Below, piece after piece: positions 8,507 through 17,800 of a stretch of DNA of 64,000 nucleotides. Position 1 is the first letter of the stretch. The number at the start of each line of letters is the position of its first letter. A program made the position numbers and the translations under genes. The notes below the pieces were generated by a model. That model saw only the letters and a list, made by a program, of their open reading frames with translations. It had not been told where the DNA came from and made no database searches. The stretch is taken from contig RFFC02000005.1 in assembly GCA_005518205.2 (NCBI GenBank), positions 158,049-222,048 on the forward strand. The letters are read 5' to 3'. The stretch comes from Hormoscilla sp. GUM202 (GTDB taxonomy: Bacteria; Cyanobacteriota; Cyanobacteriia; Cyanobacteriales; Desertifilaceae).

Positions 8507-8834
8507 AATTCTGGCGGGTGATAAGTATAGACCAAGGATATCTCGCTTGAGCCAAGTTGTGTGCATCAGGTTGACTCATTCCCTGAGTCACTACCAGATC
8601 GGATTCAAAAACTTCATGCCTTAACAAAACTTCGTCTAGGTCATTACCCTGTCCTGATGCCATTCTATTCCATGCCTCTGCCATGCGAATATCGGGACTA
8701 AATTGATAAGCGACCACGCCACTGCCAAAAGCATAGTCTTTGGCGCGTTCAACTTCGGAAACACTCAATTGATAGCGACGGGGAATTCTAGGGATATCGT
8801 CTGTTACTAGGATAATCCGATCGTAGGATCTCAT
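8499..8834 (-). CDS. Small protein resembling a polymorphic-toxin C-terminal domain
   Basis: 111 residues. The core reads EAWNRMASGQGNDLDEVLLR, then HEVFESDLVVTQGMSQPDAH, then NLAQARYPW. A Leu-x-x-His-Glu-x-x-Glu ... Gly-Met-x-x-x-x-Ala-His pattern of this kind occurs at the C-terminus of many bacterial polymorphic toxins as I remember them. The biochemical activity is not known to me. There is no secretion signal or N-terminal toxin trunk, so it is either an orphan toxin module or a housekeeping relative. It is followed with an 8-bp overlap by a 131-residue protein. Confidence 0.45.
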   Translation of the reverse strand: MRSYDRIILVTDDIPRIPRRYQLSVSEVERAKDYAFGSGVVAYQFSPDIRMAEAWNRMASGQGNDLDEVLLRHEVFESDLVVTQGMSQPDAHNLAQARYPWSILITRQNYE

Positions 8835-9206
8835 TGCCTCTTTGAGGTACTTAAGCTCGTATTGAGTAAGATGGGACCATCTGATAGCGGAAGTTGGCTC
8901 CTCGGGCTGAGTTGGGTTGGGTTCTGAGTTGTAAGATAAACTGATTGGTTATGCTGCTTCTTGCTGTAACGTGATAATTGTAAACCAATTACCAATTACT
9001 TTGCCGAGGATCTGGGTATTGGCAAAAGGAATTTCGTCGCAGCGGAGCGCTGGCGCCCGCCCCGTCGTGCAGTACAACCCATTACAAATCCTTTTGAGTA
9101 CACCGGGTTGATGGTAAACTTCAGCTTGACTGTGCTGTGGGAGTGCAGGACTGTTTCTGACCGTGGCCCTGACATGTGAGTTGCTATTCTACCGCCTTCA
9201 TAATTA
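8835..9206. other. Intergenic stretch with a possible gene remnant
   Basis: No intact gene. On the minus strand, 9045 to 8949 reads a 31-residue tail ending in TAA that includes IPFANTQILGKVIGNWFTII. It looks like the C-terminus of a real protein whose upstream part is gone. A GTTGGGTTGGGTT stretch near 8910 belongs to a common cyanobacterial repeat. Assignment of the remnant is not possible. Confidence 0.2.
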
Positions 9207-11039
9207 CTATAGTTCCCACAACCGTATTACATCACTCACAGATAACAGAAATTTACCATCGGGACTGAATGCTACACAGGACACACGGTATGTATGTCCC
9301 TTCAGTTCTCGCAGTTCTCTGCCACTCGCCACATCCCACAACCGCACGGTTTTCTCCTCACTCCCAAAGGCAACTGTTTTGCCATTGGGACTGAATGCTA
9401 CACTGCACACATATTCTGGATGTCCCTGAAGTTGTCGTTCTCTGCCACTCGCCACATCCCACAACCGCACGATAGGATACTGAAGAACCTGACTCCTAGA
9501 GACAACAGTCTTGCCATCGGGACTGAAGGCTACACTGTACACACTGTCTATATAGTCTGTATTTCCCTTAAGTTCTCGCAGTAAACTGCCACTCGCCACA
9601 TCCCACAACCGCACGGTATGATACGCACTCCCAGAGACAACTGTCCTGCCATCGGGACTGAAGGCTACACAGTTCACACCGTATGTATGTCCCTGAAGTT
9701 GTCGCAGTTCTCTGCCACTCGCCACATCCCACAACCGCACGGTTTTATCCCACAAACTCCACCCACAAGAGGCGATCGTCCTGCCATCGGGACTGAATGC
9801 TACACTTCTCACAGTGTCTGTATGTCCCTGAAATTGTCGCAGTTCTCTGCCACTCGCCACATCCCACAAATGCACGGTATTATCTTTACTCCTAGAGGAG
9901 GCAACAGTCTTGCCATCGGGACTGAATGCTACACTGTACACAGAGTCTGTATGTCCCTGAAGTTGTCGCAGTTCTCTGCCACTCGCCACATCCCAGAACC
10001 GCAGGGTTTTATCCGAACTCCTAGAGACAACAGTCTTGCCATCGGGACTGAATTCTACACTTTCCACAGAGGATGTATGTCCCTGAAATTCTCGCAGTTC
10101 ACTGCCACTCGCCACATCCCACAACCGCACGGTATCGCGACTCCTGCAAGACGCAACTGTCCTGCCATCGGGACTGAAAGCTACACCGTTTATAAAGTAT
10201 ACAAAAGATTTCTCAAATTCTCCCAGTTCTCTGCTACCCACCAGATCATCCCACAACCGCAGGATTTTATCCCTACTCCCAGAGGCAACAGTCCTGCCAT
10301 CGGGACTGAATTCTACACTGTTCACATAGGATGTATGTCCCTGAAGTTGTGGCAGTTCTCTGCCACTCACCACATCCCAGAACCGCAGGGTTCCATACTT
10401 ACGCCCAGAGGCAACTGTCCTGCCATCGGGACTGAATTCTACACTGACCACAGGGTATGTATGTCCCTGAGGTAGTAGCAGTTTTCTGTCACCCGCCCTA
10501 CGATGATCCCAGAACTCCAGGGTACTATCCCAACTCCCATAGGCAACTGTCCAGCCATCGGGACTGAAGGCTACACAGTTCAGATACGATGTATGTTTCT
10601 GAAATTGTCGCAGTTCTCTGCCACTCGCCACATCCCACAACCGCACGGTTTGATCCCAACCCCCAGAGACTGTCCTGCCATCGGGACTGAATACTACACG
10701 GTTCACATATTCTGGATTTCCCTGAAGTAGTCGAAGTAAACTGCCACTCGCCACATCCCAGAACACCCGCAGGGTATAGTTCTCCTTACTCCTCCCAAGC
10801 GTGATAGAATTGGCACCCCCAGAGGCAACTGTCCTGCCATCGGGACTGAAGGCTACACTGTACACATCGGATGTATGTCCCTGAAGTTGTCGCAGTTCTC
10901 TGCCACTCGCCACATCCCACAACCGCACGGTATCCCAACTCCCAGAGGCAACAGTCCTGCCATCGGGACTAAAGGCTACACATGTCACAGAGCCTTCATG
11001 TCCCTGAAATTGTCGCAGAAACTTCCCTGTAGTTAAATC
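9207..11039 (-). pseudogene. WD40 propeller half of a kinase-WD40 protein, cut off by an in-frame TGA
   Basis: The frame encodes 14 WD40 repeats, each with the pattern VAFSPDGRTVASGS ... VRLWDVASGRELRQLQGHT, enough for two seven-bladed beta propellers. WD40 propellers are protein-interaction platforms. Reading is continuous with the upstream kinase gene except for one TGA: the codons around the stop read IYL-stop-DLTTGKFLRQF, where every other repeat has LWD, so a TGG Trp codon has become TGA. Re-initiation would be possible at an internal GTG (10988). Some repeats are irregular, with insertions of 4-9 residues. The repeat bodies are highly similar to each other, suggesting recent internal amplification. 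Confidence 0.8.
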
Positions 11040-12296
11040 TCACAAGTAGATATCTGGGTTGCTTCCCAAAGCTAGCAGCTTACCATCAGCACTGACAGCG
11101 CCGCAGGTTGCAGGACAGTCTATCTCCCACAGCGTCTCGTCAGTACTGAGATCGAACAATGCCGCGCCACCCCTAGCACAGACTACTACTAACTCATCAT
11201 TTAGAGGAATCACATCCACGATCTTTCTGCGCCCCAGTCGCCGCACCATCCCCTGTGCTTTCATTTCTGGCAAGACAAAATAGCCTCGCAATGTTCTTAC
11301 ATCCCCAGGGGAGGACACTCTCGGCGGTGGCGAAGGTATTGTTGGCGCAGGCGAAGGTCCAGACTTCCCAGACACCGCATCACTCCACCATTGCCCCACG
11401 CTGCTAGGGCGTTCTTCGTTCTCCAAAGGCAAGGCTTTTTCCACCAAACTCTGCCAGGGTTCTGCCAAAGAAGGTTCCCAGTTTGTCCCCATCATCCGAC
11501 TCAATGCCGGTTCCGGCAGCGTCCCGGCAATCATTTCATGCAGCATCATCCCCAGTTCAAAAATATCGCTTTCCGCCCCCACCGACTTTCTGGCGATCGT
11601 TTCCGGTGGCGCATAGGCCTCCGTAAACGCCCGCGTACTCTGAGTGCCAGTCATACCCGTCTCTTGCTTCGCCGCCCCGAAGTCTATCAAAACCACCCGT
11701 CCTGCCTGAGTCAGCAAGATATTGTCCGGCTTCAGGTCTAAATGATAGACTCCCGCTTGGTGAGCAACTTCCAAAGCACCCACCAGGGGTTCTATAATTT
11801 CCGTTACTCTTGTCGGGGGCAAAAGCTTGCCAGGTTGGGCGTCTAAGACTTGCCGCAGGGTCTCCCCGGCTATTAATTCCATCACCAGATAAGCAGTGCC
11901 CCGTTCCGTGAATAAATCTTGCACCCGTACCAAACTAGGATGGTTGAGTCGGGCCAACATCCGCCCTTCCCGCAAGAACCGGTCTAACCAACCTTGGAAT
12001 ATATCAGCTTGGTTTTGGGGGACGGTAAGGTTCCCCGTAGAAATGTCGCGATGGACAAGTTCTTGGGGGTAATATTCCTTGATGGCAACTGGTTGTTCTA
12101 AGATAATGTGACGGGCGCGGTAGGTGATGCCAAACCCACCCCGACCTAAAGCATACTCGATCTCATAAGTATCCTTGTCCAAGCGGGTGCCAGGGGAGAG
12201 TACGTCTCGCAGCAGGGTCGGCAAATGCACGCCGCATCTCGTGCAGTATTCGGTGTTGTCCGGGATATTATCTAGGTGGCAGTTGAGACAACGCAT
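11040..12296 (-). CDS. Serine/threonine protein kinase with N-terminal zinc ribbon (truncated from its WD40 domain)
   Basis: The protein starts with a C-x2-C-x11-C-x2-C zinc ribbon (Cys 3, 6, 18, 21). An Hanks-type kinase domain follows: the glycine loop GRGGFGITYRA near residue 51, Lys 73 in VAIKEYYP, the catalytic loop HLDLKPDNILL, DFGAAK, and AYAPPE in place of APE. After a Pro/Ser linker the first WD40-like blade begins (FDLSTDETLWEID). The protein stops after 418 residues at NPDIYL because of a TGA that continues in frame into 14 further WD40 repeats. The intact form would be about 1029 residues, a common cyanobacterial architecture. The kinase itself looks catalytically complete. Confidence 0.85.
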   Translation of the reverse strand: MRCLNCHLDNIPDNTEYCTRCGVHLPTLLRDVLSPGTRLDKDTYEIEYALGRGGFGITYRARHIILEQPVAIKEYYPQELVHRDISTGNLTVPQNQADIFQGWLDRFLREGRMLARLNHPSLVRVQDLFTERGTAYLVMELIAGETLRQVLDAQPGKLLPPTRVTEIIEPLVGALEVAHQAGVYHLDLKPDNILLTQAGRVVLIDFGAAKQETGMTGTQSTRAFTEAYAPPETIARKSVGAESDIFELGMMLHEMIAGTLPEPALSRMMGTNWEPSLAEPWQSLVEKALPLENEERPSSVGQWWSDAVSGKSGPSPAPTIPSPPPRVSSPGDVRTLRGYFVLPEMKAQGMVRRLGRRKIVDVIPLNDELVVVCARGGAALFDLSTDETLWEIDCPATCGAVSADGKLLALGSNPDIYL

Positions 12297-12362
12297 GGCT
12301 GTAGTGCAGGTTAGTAACCGGTTCTGTTCTTCGCCATTATATTGTATGGAGTCTTTTCCGAC
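12295..12362. repeat. Upstream-region repeat, copy 1 (kinase promoter side)
   Basis: About 68 bp starting at the kinase initiation codon and running upstream. It contains GGTTAGTAACCGGTT and GGAGTCTTTTCCG. A diverged copy lies 585 bp away at 12880-12944, where the initiation codon has become ATT. It probably marks a duplicated gene front whose coding part was lost. Confidence 0.6.
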
Positions 12363-12496
12363 AACCCGCCTTCCCAGTCTCCCGGCGAGTGGTCAGAACT
12401 AGGTGATTTTTCCCAGCGGTACGAGTACTGCACCCTTTAGACATTGAAGCCGACTCGGGGCTTTCTCCCTAAATGGCGTTAATAGAAATATTTTAT

Positions 12497-12745
12497 CCGG
12501 GAATAACTTCCTCATTCCCGGGAATAACTTCCTCATTCCCGGGAATAACTTCCTTACTCCCGGGAAAACATAGTCATTTCTAGAAGTAACTATTTATTTC
12601 CTGGAGTGACTTCCTCATTCCACCGAGTACGAAAGTCATTCGGTGGCGGCAAAAGGTTACTCCTTAGCGGACGTGAGCGCCGCTTTGGCCGGAGTAAGCG
12701 CCGCTTTGGCCGGAGTAAGCACCGCCTTGGCCGAGGTAAAGTCCT
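12497..12745. repeat. Degenerate 21-bp minisatellite tract
   Basis: Successive 21-bp units are visible: three near-identical units built on CGGGAATAACTTCCTCATTC, three more degenerate ones, and then from about 12670 three units built on GCGCCGCTTTGGCCGGAGTAA. The first type is partly palindromic (GGGAAT ... ATTCCC). Both types keep the 21-bp period. Frames crossing the tract give seven-residue repeats but have no other coding character, so I regard the region as non-coding. Confidence 0.65.
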
Positions 12746-12879
12746 CCAATGTCATGATACTCAAAATTTAGCTGTCTCTCGATCGAGGATAGCAGTACCC
12801 GCCCGCTCTGGGATTTATCGCGATCGACCTGATGCTGTCTGCAATCTAACATACCACATCTATTGGAGAAACGCTTAAA

Positions 12880-12944
12880 ATGGCTGTAGTGCCGGTTAGC
12901 AACCGGTTTTCCTCCTTTACCATTATTGTGTGGAGTCTTTTCCG
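12880..12944. repeat. Upstream-region repeat, copy 2
   Basis: A diverged direct copy of 12295-12362 sharing ATGGCTGTAGTGC, AACCGGTT and GGAGTCTTTTCCG. Read on the minus strand, the position of the kinase start codon is ATT and an in-frame stop follows, so it no longer initiates a gene. The flanking 12945-13227 holds a GC-rich stretch and no recognisable gene. Confidence 0.55.
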
Positions 12945-13227
12945 AAGGCCCGGCGGGGGTTCAAACCCACGCTATCCCATTCGCACTACCCGGGGGATAG
13001 GGTTGAAAACTGACAGCAAATCTTGTCGGTTGACTATCTGGAGGGTCAAAACCCGTCGATCGTTCATGGGCCCCAAACCCCCGGATCCCCCCTGTGAGCC
13101 CCTGCCTCCCCCCTGCCCCCTGCAAAACCTTGAGGTATTGAGATCTGAGAGGTCCGTGACTACACCATTATAGATCCCACGGGCTCGGTGAGAAATGCTA
13201 TAATATAATGACTGCATTAAGGTCGGT

Positions 13228-13530
13228 ATGATAATAACAGTCGATCGGATGAATCAAATCAGCCTGAGCGACGAGGGATGGGCAGGAGTAAAGTCGATCT
13301 GCTCCCAATTGCATTTGTCAGTATCGGAATTACTAGAACAACTGGGGCAGGGTAAGTTGGCTATCATTACCCCTGAGAAACTGGTAATAGCTCACACAGA
13401 AATCAAGGGTAACAATCAAACTTGGCTAGATCCAGACCCTTATGATTGGGGCCCCGACGGACAGCCCAAAGGGAAGCCAGTCGAATATATTCCTGGAGTA
13501 GGGATGGTGGTAATCGGTGGTAAGCACTAA
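13228..13530 (+). CDS. Putative antitoxin of a MazEF/PemIK-like pair
   Basis: 100 residues. The N-terminal part (VDRMNQISLSDEGWAGVKSI, LHLSVSELLEQLGQGKLAII) looks like a small helical DNA-binding or swapped-hairpin antitoxin domain. The C-terminal part (LDPDPYDWGPDGQPKGKPVE) is acidic and proline-rich, as expected for a disordered toxin-binding tail. The following gene is a PemK/MazF-like toxin whose GTG start overlaps this gene by 14 bp. I do not recognise the exact antitoxin family. The toxin is broken, so this antitoxin is probably orphaned. Confidence 0.55.
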   Translation: MIITVDRMNQISLSDEGWAGVKSICSQLHLSVSELLEQLGQGKLAIITPEKLVIAHTEIKGNNQTWLDPDPYDWGPDGQPKGKPVEYIPGVGMVVIGGKH

Positions 13531-13744
13531 TCAACGAGATCCGCTTGAATCTGGTGATGTGGTCATAGTTGCTCTGCCTAGCCATATTCCTAGAGGGCAT
13601 GAGCAACAAGGAACTAGACCTGCTGTAGTCGTAGGCACAGTTTGGGGAGAAGTACGTTATCCGACGATAGCGATCGTGCCCGTGACTACCCATATCTGGG
13701 AACACTTACCCTCCAACAATATACCCCCATCTTGTCAGGACTGA
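13517..13744 (+). pseudogene. Truncated MazF/PemK-like mRNA interferase
   Basis: The N-terminal two thirds of a PemK/MazF toxin is present: GDVVIVALPSHIPRGHEQQG, TRPAVVVGTVWGEVRYPTIA and VPVTTHIW. The family normally continues through a YPILSAG-like strand to about 110 residues. Here YP-ILSG is readable only by changing frame after base 13720, and a stop follows. The sequence then runs straight into an interspersed GGCGGAGCC/AACGAG repeat. The conserved C-terminal residues of the toxin are missing, so activity is unlikely. It starts at a GTG overlapping the antitoxin. Confidence 0.7.
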
Positions 13745-13769
13745 GGCAGTTTTTGAGACGAGAAGACAG

Positions 13770-13862
13770 TTGAGTTGGGGCGGTCCGTTCCCAGGCGGAG
13801 CCAGGGAAACTAGAGGCGGAGCCTCGATAACTCGTTCCCTGGCTCCGCCAGGGAACGAGGGT
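13770..13862. repeat. Interspersed repeat family A (GGCGGAGCC / AACGAG)
   Basis: Contains GTTCCCAGGCGGAGCCAGGG, CTAGAGGCGGAGCCTCG and ACTCGTTCCCTGGCTCCGCC, which form nested inverted repeats. Related copies lie at about 23083-23150, 29800-29862, 32868-32930 and 48035-48100. This copy directly abuts the broken end of the mazF-like gene. Confidence 0.7.
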
Positions 13863-13874
13863 AATAATGCTTTT

Positions 13875-13902
13875 AGTGGGTTTTAACCGGTTAAAACCCA
13901 CT
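13875..13902. terminator. 28-bp perfect palindrome between mazF remnant and aroB
   Basis: AGTGGGTTTTAACC followed immediately by its exact reverse complement, extended by GCTTTTAG/CTAAAAGC arms. It lies at the 3' ends of two convergent genes, so it could act as a bidirectional terminator. A related GGGGGTTAAAACCCCC element sits after ileS near 32880, so it is also a repeat family member. Confidence 0.5.
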
Positions 13903-13967
13903 TGAGCTAAAAGCCTGTGGTTTTTTGCAACCCCCGGCGGGCGATCGGGCAATAACAGGGAAATAAT

Positions 13968-15059
13968 CTACAGCATATCCTGCAAAACTTGCCGAATCAA
14001 ATCAGCAGACACCCGATCGGTTATAGTGACAGCACCCACCTGAGTTGGCAAGATAAAACGGATCTTACCCGCCTTCACCTTCTTATCCGTTTTCAAAGTC
14101 TCCAGAATGGCCTCAATATCTAATCCCGCTGGCAACTGCGTCGGTAAACCCGCTTTAGTAATTAATTCAAACTGACGCCGATCGCACTCTCGGTCCCACA
14201 GTTGCAACTCCAGGGCCAGCTTACTTGCTGCTACCATGCCAATAGCTACAGCTTCCCCGTGAATGACTGATTTATATTCCGTGACGCTTTCGATCGCATG
14301 GCCGATGGTGTGACCGTAGTTAAGGATGGCCCTCAACCCCGCTTCTCTCTCATCTTTGCTAACCACATCAGCCTTGGCTTGGCAAGAGCGTGTTAAGATT
14401 GTTTGCAATAACTCCCCGTCCAGGTCTTCGAGTTTTTCCAGACTACTTTGCTTCTCCAACTGAGAAAATAACTCCCCATCCCAGATGACCCCATATTTAA
14501 TCACCTCTGCCATGCCCGCGCGAAACTCCCGTGGGGGCAAGGTCTGTAAAACCTCGGGGTCGATCGCCACCAGTCTCGGCTGATAAAAGGCCCCAATCAA
14601 GTTTTTACCCATGGGATGATTGACTCCTGTTTTCCCACCAACGGAGGCATCCACCATGGCCAGCAAGGTGGTGGGGACTTGCACGAACTGTACTCCCCGC
14701 AGCCAGGTGGCCGCGCTAAAGCCAGTCATATCCCCAATCACGCCCCCACCCAGGGCTACCATGGTGGAAGATCGTTCTAAATGCTGTTCCAGGGCGGCAT
14801 CGTAGACCTTTTCGATGCTTGCGAGGGTTTTGTAACGTTCCCCATCCGGCAGGATGCAACTGGCCACTTCAAAACCGGCCCCACTCAGAGAGGCGATCGC
14901 CCTTTGGCCATAATGCTGAAAAACCACCGGGTTGGACACCAGCAATATCTTCTGGTTTAGATTTAGACTGGCCATGCTGGCACCCAGCCTGTCCAGACCC
15001 CCAGGGGCGATCGCAATTTCGTAAGAACGATCGGGTAAATCAACTCTAATCCCAGACAT
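13968..15059 (-). CDS. aroB: 3-dehydroquinate synthase
   Basis: Second step of the shikimate pathway, converting DAHP to 3-dehydroquinate with NAD and a divalent metal. The 363-residue protein shows the NAD-binding [19 protein letters not shown], the substrate-site [19 protein letters not shown], and metal-binding His residues in [11 protein letters not shown] and [10 protein letters not shown]. The ATG before [14 protein letters not shown] was chosen because AroB homologues begin there and the upstream extension overlaps the promoter region of the divergent petL. The gene is complete. Confidence 0.95.
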   Translation of the reverse strand: MSGIRVDLPDRSYEIAIAPGGLDRLGASMASLNLNQKILLVSNPVVFQHYGQRAIASLSGAGFEVASCILPDGERYKTLASIEKVYDAALEQHLERSSTMVALGGGVIGDMTGFSAATWLRGVQFVQVPTTLLAMVDASVGGKTGVNHPMGKNLIGAFYQPRLVAIDPEVLQTLPPREFRAGMAEVIKYGVIWDGELFSQLEKQSSLEKLEDLDGELLQTILTRSCQAKADVVSKDEREAGLRAILNYGHTIGHAIESVTEYKSVIHGEAVAIGMVAASKLALELQLWDRECDRRQFELITKAGLPTQLPAGLDIEAILETLKTDKKVKAGKIRFILPTQVGAVTITDRVSADLIRQVLQDML

Positions 15060-15146
15060 CACTAAAACCCCCTCAATAACCCTGAGCTGTATTTTAGCCC
15101 AGGGCATGCAAAAATAGTATTGAGCAGTCTTAAAGGAGAACAACAG

Positions 15147-15248
15147 ATGACAGTAGATGGAGCGATCGCGTACTTTGTGCTATTGGGTGGTGCCTTCGCT
15201 GCCGCCCTCATCCTCTATTTCGGGCTACGGGCCGTTAAGCTAATCTAA
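15147..15248 (+). CDS. petL: Probable cytochrome b6f complex subunit PetL
   Basis: A 33-residue single-helix protein, [20 protein letters not shown] continuing [13 protein letters not shown]. The length, one membrane span and the Arg-x-x-Lys-Leu-Ile end fit PetL, a small subunit that stabilises the cytochrome b6f dimer in thylakoids. A good ribosome site (AAAGGAGAA) sits 7 bp upstream. It is divergent from aroB. Another small photosynthetic membrane subunit is possible, since such short sequences carry little family signal. Confidence 0.7.
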   Translation: MTVDGAIAYFVLLGGAFAAALILYFGLRAVKLI

Positions 15249-16115
15249 GCTCATCCCGTCCGGTGGACCCCTGGCCCACTGGACAACCAGAACAGGGGGA
15301 ACAAGCATACTTCTAGATTAATCAAGGGGTCTACCCCCACTGGACAAGACTTTGCCCGATCGAATTTCACAAAAATTTAAGATGAGCTGAAGTTGCCCAG
15401 AATATCGTGCTTTCTGCCGTGTGGGTGACCCCAGATCACGGCTGAGTGTGATCTGGGTCCGGGAATCCCAGTTGTAGAACTTGTAGAGTGATGAAATGGA
15501 TCATGTCCACTTATTCAGTGGGGGTGATTTAATGGATGTCTGGGCTGGAGCTTCCGCGCCCTGTCTACCACCTATATCCCGATCGCGGCTTATCAGCTGC
15601 GAATAAAACAATAGGACTGGTAGACGAGCTGGACTAGCTTACAGCTTACCCACTAAGCCAATTTGGGGTGTATCTAGCCAGTTAAGCATTCAGCTATATG
15701 CAATAAGCAGTCAGGGTCGATAGGTCAGCGATTAGCAATCAGGCTATCGGCTGGCTTCTGACCGCCGAATGCGTAGAAGCTAGTTAGATGGAAAACTCAG
15801 AACTACAATTTGGGAAAAACCATGGCACTACAGCAAGTATTTAAGTGGACTGTGTCCTGTTTGTTGCAAGCCACTGTTACTCTCTCTGTCGGAGTTTTGC
15901 TGATGCAAGTAATCAGCAAATTGCCCTAGAATATGTTCGGTGGGAATCTCTGAAATCCGAGAGAATATGGATGGGGGAAAACGAAAGGGAACCTCTCCCC
16001 CCTGGCCCCTTCCCCCATCCAAGCGCAATTATCACAATCCCTTAAGGGGTTACACAGACTACCAGAAACCGGGTTTCTACATTTTGACGACTATACCCTC
16101 GGGAAGCACAGCGTG
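15249..16115. other. Long intergenic region, mostly featureless
   Basis: No recognisable gene. Between 15530 and 15780 there are loosely repeated AGC/ATTAGC-type stretches and several short direct repeats. A 35-codon frame lies at 15822-15929, and repeat-like GC-rich sequence at 15960-16030. Confidence 0.5.
15822..15929 (+). CDS. Possible 35-residue membrane peptide
   Basis: ATG-initiated MALQQVFKWTVSCLLQATVT continuing through one hydrophobic stretch to VISKLP. The single-span profile is like that of small thylakoid or regulatory peptides. There is no strong ribosome site (GGGAAAAACC precedes it) and no family is recognised, so this may be a chance frame. Confidence 0.25.
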   Translation: MALQQVFKWTVSCLLQATVTLSVGVLLMQVISKLP

Positions 16116-17693
16116 TCAACTGGCGATCGCCTCGACCTGCATTTCCACTTCCACTACTTTTTTCGCTGCCAGAAACTCGGCCAGCTGTGCGGAGATCTCA
16201 TCACGGACAATCTGACGATACTCCAGAAAATGTTCGTTATGGGCGCAAGTTGTCAGGTAATGCTGCCACACCCCGGGGTTATGCTTGAGGATGCTATATA
16301 GATGATGCCAAAATTTCCAGCGGCTTTTACGTTTAATCCCCTGTCGCCAGATAATAATCATCAGGGCCCGCAAATCTACCAGGCTGATAAACTTGGCAGG
16401 TGGATGGCACTTCGGCGCACCCATCATCAGGAAATGGCGATAAGTCCGATCCAAGTAACTCTCAGCATCATACAGCGCACAAAACGCCTCGATATATTCC
16501 CGGGCAATATCCTCTACAGGGCGAGTGGGAATAAAGTTCATCAAGCCCCCCTGGGCATTACCCAGACTTTCTTTCGATAGCAAGCGTCCCTCTTTTTCGA
16601 CCCGATCCCAGAGGGCTGTATGGGGGAACGCTTGCAGCATCCCCAACATGGCAGCCGGAATGGCGGTTTGTTCCACAAACCGGACAATGCGATCGCCCGC
16701 CCCTTTGGTTTCCCCATCAAAGCCAATAATAAACCCGGCCATCACCCGCATCCCCGATCGGACGATCTCTTCTACCGATTCCGCCAGAGAATCTCTGGTA
16801 TTTTGAAACTTTTTCGTCAGAGTCAGACTGGCTTCATCTGGCGTTTCTATGCCCAAGAATACCGACTTAAAGTTACATTCTACCATCAAATCCATCAATT
16901 CCCGGTCCTGGGCCAGGTCTACTGACGCCTCCGTAGTAAAATTGAAGGGATATTGATGTTGCGCTTGCCAGACTTTCAACTCCTTCAGCAGCAACTTCAC
17001 ATTCCGCTTATTGCCAATAAAGTTGTCATCCACCATAAAAATCGCGCCCTTCCACCCCAGTTGGCGGAGATATTCCAACTCAGCGAGCAACTGCTGGGGA
17101 GTTTTCGTCCGGGGTTTGCGTCCGTAGAGAATAATAATGTCGCAAAACTCGCATTGGAACGGACAACCCCGGGAAAACTGCACCGACATGCTGTCATAAG
17201 CATTCATCTCTAGCAAATCAAACCGAGGCACCGGGGTTCCAGTCACGTCCGGTTTGGACTCGGCCCGGAAAGTCCCGCCCCGATCGCCCCGACGCAGCGC
17301 CTCCACAAACATCGGTAAAGTAATTTCCCCTTCATCGAGAATCAGATAATCAGCACCCGCCTCACGAGGCGGTTCCGGGACCGAAGTGGCATAGGGCCCC
17401 CCCACGGCTACTGGCTTACCCCGCCCTTTCGCTTCTCGAATCAGGTAGAGCAGATCGTCTTTTTGGACGATCATGGCCGAGAGAATCACCAGATCGGCCC
17501 ATTCCCACTCCGACTCCGTCACCGAGCGCACATTGCGATCGACCAGCTTAAATTCCCACTCTTGTGGTAATATAGCCGCTACCGTCACCAAACCCAAGGG
17601 CGGGAGCAAAACCTGGCGATTTATCAGTTCCAGGACTTTTTCATAAGACCAAAATGTTTTCGGAAACAGGGGGTACAGCAATAAAACCCTCAT
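16116..17693 (-). CDS. B12-binding domain radical SAM protein
   Basis: 525 residues. The N-terminal domain (RVLLLYPLFPKTFWSYEKVL ... AVGGPYATSVPEPPREAGAD) is a cobalamin-binding fold. The radical SAM core starts at SVQFSRGCPFQCEFCDII, with the CxxxCxxC cluster motif, and continues through AIFMVDDNFIGNKRN and FLGIETPDEASL. The C-terminal part resembles DUF4070. Enzymes of this class often methylate unactivated carbons; the hopanoid methylases HpnP and HpnR are relatives. The substrate here is not determinable. It is complete and stands alone, convergent with petL. Confidence 0.85.
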   Translation of the reverse strand: MRVLLLYPLFPKTFWSYEKVLELINRQVLLPPLGLVTVAAILPQEWEFKLVDRNVRSVTESEWEWADLVILSAMIVQKDDLLYLIREAKGRGKPVAVGGPYATSVPEPPREAGADYLILDEGEITLPMFVEALRRGDRGGTFRAESKPDVTGTPVPRFDLLEMNAYDSMSVQFSRGCPFQCEFCDIIILYGRKPRTKTPQQLLAELEYLRQLGWKGAIFMVDDNFIGNKRNVKLLLKELKVWQAQHQYPFNFTTEASVDLAQDRELMDLMVECNFKSVFLGIETPDEASLTLTKKFQNTRDSLAESVEEIVRSGMRVMAGFIIGFDGETKGAGDRIVRFVEQTAIPAAMLGMLQAFPHTALWDRVEKEGRLLSKESLGNAQGGLMNFIPTRPVEDIAREYIEAFCALYDAESYLDRTYRHFLMMGAPKCHPPAKFISLVDLRALMIIIWRQGIKRKSRWKFWHHLYSILKHNPGVWQHYLTTCAHNEHFLEYRQIVRDEISAQLAEFLAAKKVVEVEMQVEAIAS

Positions 17694-17737
17694 TTATTAG
17701 TTAAACCTCACGCGATTTTTCTAGGATCGTGGTTCAT

Positions 17738-17800
17738 TTGACATGCGCGATCGGTCCGCGGACGGCCCGAAAAATCGGATAATAGATCGCGTCATGTCAA
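17738..17800. repeat. Inverted repeat between the radical SAM gene and the S8 peptidase
   Basis: TTGACATGCGCGATC at 17738-17752 pairs with GATCGCGTCATGTCAA at 17785-17800 with one bulged base. It is 45 bp upstream of the radical SAM start and could form a large hairpin or an operator-like site. The rest of 17694-18212 shows no gene. Confidence 0.4.

Noticed and set aside
9294..10730. Several long plus-strand frames opposite the WD40 region
   Set aside because: They are antisense shadows of the repeated WD40 codons; the minus-strand frame shows the true motif pattern.
12497..12745. CRISPR-like array
   Set aside because: The 21-bp period has no unique spacers of CRISPR length, the units degenerate continuously, and no cas genes are nearby. 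It is a minisatellite.
12956..12990. GGTTCAAACCC as a tRNA T-arm
   Set aside because: No matching acceptor, anticodon or D arms can be folded around it.
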